Part shown: positions 44,111 to 47,499 of the stretch, one piece after another
Layout: each line of letters starts with the position of its first letter
Numbering within the stretch: position 1 is the stretch's first letter
DNA from: an uncultured Saccharospirillaceae bacterium
GTDB taxonomy: Bacteria > Bacteroidota > Bacteroidia > Flavobacteriales_D > CAJJDF01
Direction of reading: 5' to 3'
Length of the DNA: 47,499 nucleotides
Assembly (NCBI GenBank): GCA_950054195.1
Contig: CATLPG010000020.1
Coordinates: forward strand, 1-47,499
Made by a program: the position numbers and the translations under genes
The notes under the pieces: model-generated
The model's input: the letters and a program-made list of their open reading frames with translations, nothing else
What the model was told of the DNA's origin: nothing
The model's database searches: none

Positions 44111-44793
44111 TTTTTACCAGCGATAACGACTACAAACTCACCTTTAATGGCTTGTTTACTTTCTAGATGAGATTTAATTTCTTCTAAAGTACCAGTGAAA
44201 GATTCTTCATATAGTTTACTTATTTCACGAGAAAAAGAAGCCATTCGATCTTTATCTCCTAATTCAATAAGTTGAATAATGGTTTTTAAAACTCGATGGG
44301 GAGACTCGTAAAAAACAGTTGTATATGAATGATCTAAAATCTCTTTAAGTTTAGTTTGTTTCCCCTTTTTAGATGGAATAAACCCTTCAAAAATAAATTT
44401 CTCACAAGGCAAACCTGAGTTTACCAATGCAGGAACGAATGCCGTAGCACCAGGTAATGTTTCTACATTAATATTGTTTTTAAGAGCTTCTCTTACAAGT
44501 AAAAAACCAGGGTCTGAAATAGCGGGAGTTCCAGCATCAGATACAAGTCCTATGTTTTTACCTTGTATTAAATCATCAACAACCTGCTGAACAATTTTAT
44601 GTTCGTTATGTAAATGATAAGATCGTAATGTTTGATCAATAGATAAATGAGAAAGTAACTTTCCTGTTGTTCGTGTATCTTCTGCAAGCAAATAATCAAC
44701 TTCTTGGAGCAATCTTTTTGCTCGAAGGGTAATGTCTTCAAGATTGCCAATAGGAGTTGGAATTACATATAATTTACCGATCGTATCTTTCAT
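44092..44793 (-). CDS. rsmI: 16S rRNA (cytidine1402-2'-O)-methyltransferase
   Basis: 233 residues, a little short of E. coli RsmI (which has a C-terminal extension), as is common in Bacteroidota. Tetrapyrrole-methylase fold motifs: LYVIPTPIGNLEDITLRAK (8-26), LLAEDTRTTGKLLSH, GLVSDAGTPAISDPGFLLV, the PGATAFVPALVNSGLP loop and FEGFIPSKKGK. It methylates the 2'-O of C1402 in the 30S decoding site. It lies 39 bases downstream of the RDD gene on the same strand, suggesting one transcript. Confidence 0.96.
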   Translation of the reverse strand: MKDTIGKLYVIPTPIGNLEDITLRAKRLLQEVDYLLAEDTRTTGKLLSHLSIDQTLRSYHLHNEHKIVQQVVDDLIQGKNIGLVSDAGTPAISDPGFLLVREALKNNINVETLPGATAFVPALVNSGLPCEKFIFEGFIPSKKGKQTKLKEILDHSYTTVFYESPHRVLKTIIQLIELGDKDRMASFSREISKLYEESFTGTLEEIKSHLESKQAIKGEFVVVIAGKNYTSHL

Positions 44794-44832
44794 TACTATT
44801 AATACAGTTCAACTTTTTATATTAGGCTATGC

Positions 44833-45585
44833 TTAACGAGTTAACATAACATAATCCTTCAAGAGTGTTTTTAAGAAGGTAATCTTGTTTTTGGGAATTT
44901 CTTCAATATTTAACATCTCAGCAGACTTTTTAACCAATTTAAGTACAAACTTTTTGTTTGCATCATTTGGATATCCTTGAACTTTATCAATGGCATTTTT
45001 AATTAAAAGCAAGTCTTCATCGGATAAACTAGTTACTTGAGGATAAGTAGGGGTGTAATCTTTTTTTGTGAGTTGTAAAATATCTCGCAAATGATACCTG
45101 TTTTCAGGTTTAGTTCGAATAACTACAGTATTAGCAGCTAAATCTCCTAAACGCTGGTTGTTTTGAGAACTCGAAATAAAAATGGCAGCTATTCCTCCTA
45201 GCGAAAAACTAACATCAACCAAACGATAAGCCCAACGAATAAAGAGGTCTCCTGGCTCAGCCAATTGACCATTAGCTTTCACAACTCGTATACCCATAAT
45301 TGCTTTTCCTGCAGATTGTCCTTTAAAAAGAATCTCGCAGATTAGATCGTAAAACGCGTAAATCGGTATTACAAAAAGAATGATAATGGTCCAAATAGCA
45401 GTGCCATCTCCATTATTCGAAATTATCATTGAACCAGCAAACAAAAGGATAATTATGTATAGTATGTATAAGGCTATAGTAACAAATACACTGTCCAACA
45501 AATACGCTAAGCCTCTTTGTAAAACTGAGGCAAGCTGATACTGGATGGTAACGTTGTTAGATGTAAGTATGTCAATTTGTTTCAC
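44833..45585 (-). CDS. RDD-family membrane protein (GTG start)
   Basis: 250 residues. The start is GTG 45585: the frame is closed by TAG three codons upstream, and no ATG occurs before the first membrane helix. The RDD signature is RGLAYLLDSVF (Arg and Asp-Asp region), with GQSAGKAIMGIRVV and RLGDLAANTVVIRT downstream. There are three membrane helices (about 32-55, 62-85, 125-142). A cytoplasmic C-terminal region (about 165-250) is helical and unusual in length. RDD proteins have varied roles, including ion or substrate transport. It is followed by rsmI. Confidence 0.88.
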   Translation of the reverse strand: MKQIDILTSNNVTIQYQLASVLQRGLAYLLDSVFVTIALYILYIIILLFAGSMIISNNGDGTAIWTIIILFVIPIYAFYDLICEILFKGQSAGKAIMGIRVVKANGQLAEPGDLFIRWAYRLVDVSFSLGGIAAIFISSSQNNQRLGDLAANTVVIRTKPENRYHLRDILQLTKKDYTPTYPQVTSLSDEDLLLIKNAIDKVQGYPNDANKKFVLKLVKKSAEMLNIEEIPKNKITFLKTLLKDYVMLTR

Positions 45586-45677
45586 AGGCTAATAACATAA
45601 TTAATTAAATATAGGACTACTTGTTGTTACCTGCAAACTATTTTTGATGATGCTTAAGTGAATAATTACTTCTACCT

Positions 45678-45726
45678 TTAATCATATTAGGTGTATTAAA
45701 TGTTAGGTGTATGATTAAACACACCT
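45678..45726. other. Overlapping inverted and direct repeats upstream of the M16 peptidase gene
   Basis: TTAATCATA (45678-45686) has its exact reverse complement TATGATTAA at 45710-45718. Between them TTAGGTGTAT occurs twice (45687-45696 and 45702-45711), 15 bases apart. The second AGGTGT can instead pair with ACACCT at 45721-45726. The two hairpins cannot form together. It lies in the 195-base gap between divergent genes. Either an operator for a regulator binding direct repeats, or chance in A+T-rich DNA. Confidence 0.35.
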
Positions 45727-45780
45727 CATTTTACGTATGATTTGAAGATTTATTCACACTAAAAAAGTAGATAATAGTTT

Positions 45781-47007
45781 ATGGAGAATTATCATTTTTA
45801 TCAGTTGAGTAATAACATGAGAGGTGTTCATCAGCATGCCACTTCTTCGCCAATTGCTCATTTTGGTATTACGATAAAATCAGGATCAAGAGAGGAGAAA
45901 GAGAATGAACAAGGATTAGCTCATTTTATTGAGCATACGATTTTTAAAGGAACAACTAAAAGAAAACCTTTTCATATCCTAAGTAGATTAGATGTTGTTG
46001 GTGGTGAGTTAAATGCTTATACCACAAAAGAAGAGACGTGTATTTACGCTTCTTTTCTTTCTGATTACTATGAAAGGGCAATGGAGCTTATTTCCGATAT
46101 TCTTTTTAATTCTGTTTTTCCAGAACATGAGATTGAAAAGGAAAAAGATGTGGTAATTGACGAGATTAATTCCTATTTAGATTCTCCTTCAGAACAAATT
46201 TTTGATGATTTTGAAGATCAAGTTTTTCAAGGGCATAGCATCGGTAGAAATATTCTTGGAACAAAAAAGAGTGTTAAATCATTTAAACAAGATAACCTTA
46301 TTGAATTTCTAAAACGAACATATATAGGTGACAATATTGTATTTAGTTCTATTGGAAATATTAGTCCTAAAAAGTTTGAAAAATTAGCACATAAATATTT
46401 TGAACTACCACTTTGGTCAAACAAAAAAGTTGATAGAAGTCCTTTCGAAGATTATAAGCCACAAACCATAAGTTTGGAAAAAGAAACCTATCAAGCTCAT
46501 TGTTTAATGGGAGTACCTAGCTTCGATATGCATCATCCAAAGAAACGAGAAATGATTTTGCTTAATAGTTTATTGGGAGGCATGGGGCTCAATAGTCGCT
46601 TAAATTTAAATATTAGAGAAAAGCATGGGGTAACGTATACTATAGAGTCTAACTACAGTGCATATAGTGATACAGGTTTGTTTAGTATTTATTTTGGTTC
46701 AGAAAAAGCAGCCTGTAATCGAATCATAAAATTGGTATTTAAAGAATTACAGAAATTAAAAACTACTCCTTTAGGAGTTAAACAACTACATCAATCTAAA
46801 GAGCAATTAAAAGGACATATAGCACTTGCACAGGAAAATAAGGTAAACCTTATGCTTGCTTTGGGTAAATCCTTGCTATATTTTGATAAAATAGATACCA
46901 ATCAAGAAATATTTGATTCTATTGATAAAATAACTAGCGAAAATTTAATGGATTTAGCTAACCTTGTATTTCAAGAAGATCAATTATCCATGTTAATTTA
47001 CAATTAG
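45781..47007 (+). CDS. M16-family zinc peptidase (pitrilysin/processing-peptidase type)
   Basis: 408 residues, the size of single-unit bacterial M16B enzymes. Inverted zinc motif HFIEH (H48, E51, H52) with the third ligand E128 in VVIDEIN about 76 residues later, then the second homologous domain with [19 protein letters not shown], where the C-domain R/Y substrate region lies. All catalytic residues are present, so it should be active. The lack of a signal peptide suggests a cytoplasmic enzyme. Substrates are peptides; a role in processing is not shown. pfkA starts five bases downstream, a probable operon. Confidence 0.93.
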   Translation: MENYHFYQLSNNMRGVHQHATSSPIAHFGITIKSGSREEKENEQGLAHFIEHTIFKGTTKRKPFHILSRLDVVGGELNAYTTKEETCIYASFLSDYYERAMELISDILFNSVFPEHEIEKEKDVVIDEINSYLDSPSEQIFDDFEDQVFQGHSIGRNILGTKKSVKSFKQDNLIEFLKRTYIGDNIVFSSIGNISPKKFEKLAHKYFELPLWSNKKVDRSPFEDYKPQTISLEKETYQAHCLMGVPSFDMHHPKKREMILLNSLLGGMGLNSRLNLNIREKHGVTYTIESNYSAYSDTGLFSIYFGSEKAACNRIIKLVFKELQKLKTTPLGVKQLHQSKEQLKGHIALAQENKVNLMLALGKSLLYFDKIDTNQEIFDSIDKITSENLMDLANLVFQEDQLSMLIYN

Positions 47008-47011
47008 AAAA

Positions 47012-47359
47012 ATGAAAAAAATTGCTGTTTTTACTTCAGGAGGAGATGCTCCAGGAATGAATGCTTGTATTCGAGCAGTAGTGCGAACAAGTATAGCAAA
47101 TAATATAGAAGTTATTGGTGTTAAAAGAGGTTATCAAGGAATGATTGAAGGAGATTTTATTGATTTACCTTCACATGCAGTAGCTAACATTATTCAGCGT
47201 GGAGGCACTATGCTAAAAACAGCCAGAAGCCAAGATTTTATGACTAAAGAAATAGCAGGTGTTGTTCTCACAAGTATTGCCTTTCAATTAAGAAAATGGC
47301 CATTACGTTTGTTTTGGTCCCTGAATATGCTTCGTGTTATTGCATATTATTGTCAGTAA
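47012..47359 (+). CDS. pfkA: 6-phosphofructokinase, broken after about 80 residues
   Basis: The first 80 residues are typical ATP-dependent phosphofructokinase: [20 protein letters not shown] (ATP-binding GGD), [10 protein letters not shown] and [17 protein letters not shown]. Family proteins then continue with GR and an ATP-site VVIGGDGT segment. Here, after MTKE at 47251, the frame reads unrelated residues ([16 protein letters not shown]...) to a stop at 47357-47359. The remaining about 240 residues of PfkA are absent. Either the contig is mis-joined here or the gene is truly disrupted. The enzyme would phosphorylate fructose-6-phosphate in glycolysis if intact. Confidence 0.85.
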   Translation: MKKIAVFTSGGDAPGMNACIRAVVRTSIANNIEVIGVKRGYQGMIEGDFIDLPSHAVANIIQRGGTMLKTARSQDFMTKEIAGVVLTSIAFQLRKWPLRLFWSLNMLRVIAYYCQ

Positions 47360-47499
47360 TCTGATGTCGAACGCCTCAAAATATTCCAACCCCCAAGGTA
47401 CTTTGGAATTTTCTTACACTCTAGAAGGGACGACGCTTACCATCGTAGTAAAAGATGACGGAATCGGGATTCCGGAAAATGAGCTAGAACGCTTGTTTA
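47325..47499 (+). CDS. Histidine kinase ATPase-domain fragment, unrelated to pfkA
   Basis: A second frame, open after a TGA at 47322-47324 and running off the right edge, encodes a HATPase fragment: an N box [17 protein letters not shown], a beta-hairpin [17 protein letters not shown] and the G1 box [16 protein letters not shown]. This is a typical hybrid or PAS-linked sensor-kinase ATPase core. No start, dimerisation domain or sensor is present. Its codons use more G and C at third positions (gcc, acg, atc, ggg) than the rest of the window, which suggests a different genomic source. Confidence 0.75.
   Translation, partial: MCFVLLHIIVSNLMSNASKYSNPQGTLEFSYTLEGTTLTIVVKDDGIGIPENELERLF

Overview
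The window looks like a chromosomal contig from a Bacteroidota bacterium, most likely Flavobacteriales-like. The evidence is low GC, two giant repeat-rich surface proteins and an Omp28-type protein ending in type IX secretion (T9SS) sorting domains, near-absence of Shine-Dalgarno sequences, and promoters of the Bacteroidetes type (TTTG, about 20 bp, TAnnTTTG). DUF2723, DUF6029, AsmA, LytTR and Omp28 families are also present. No search could be run, so family calls rest on reading the translated sequence. Genus is not claimed.

Layout. 1-7031: two tandem adhesin-like T9SS substrates with long internal repeats and a shared C-terminal 270 residues; the first is cut by the left edge. 7081-9805: a LytS/LytTR-type two-component pair (TPR-sensor kinase, then regulator). 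10083-10580: a small beta-barrel protein. 10777-13764: a tightly packed four-gene cassette of exported proteins (unknown, rhodanese-like, M28 peptidase lipoprotein, and a protein with a possible clan CD cysteine-peptidase His/Cys signature). 13765-16170: an unknown exported protein and a large MORN-like repeat protein. 16260-19820: DUF2723 membrane protein. 19983-23521: methyltransferase, DUF6029 protein and Omp28-type lipoprotein. 23615-24946: a TonB-C-domain protein and a four-TM protein. 24950-26375: a beta-barrel protein whose signal peptide is out of frame. 26505-31482: lipoprotein, LD-carboxypeptidase, glycine dehydrogenase and MsrA. 31542-33467: Omp28/T9SS protein. 33575-33648: tRNA-Ala(GGC), followed by an apparently frameshifted unknown gene. 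34408-38387: AsmA family and PAS-LuxR regulator. 38479-39813: unknown exported protein. 39899-43392: degenerate arginase-like protein and topoisomerase I. 43565-47007: small methyltransferase, RsmI, RDD protein and M16 peptidase. 47012-end: start of pfkA, which breaks after about 80 residues; the last 170 bases encode an unrelated histidine-kinase fragment.

Much of the window serves the cell envelope: exported, lipidated or T9SS-sorted proteins, peptidoglycan and outer-membrane functions, and thiol redox (two CxxC Omp28-type proteins, MsrA). Housekeeping genes (gcvP, topA, rsmI, pfkA, tRNA-Ala) are interspersed. There is no insertion sequence, CRISPR array, phage or recognisable integrase. 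No gene-free stretch exceeds about 300 bases. The longest are 9806-10082, which holds one hairpin and a weak -7 box, and 47252-47499, which is the anomalous contig end.

The observations most worth checking are the two homopolymer frameshifts (26318-26322 and 34174-34181), the two-peptidase exported cassette, the metal-site-degenerate arginase-like protein in the topA operon, and the right-hand junction inside pfkA.
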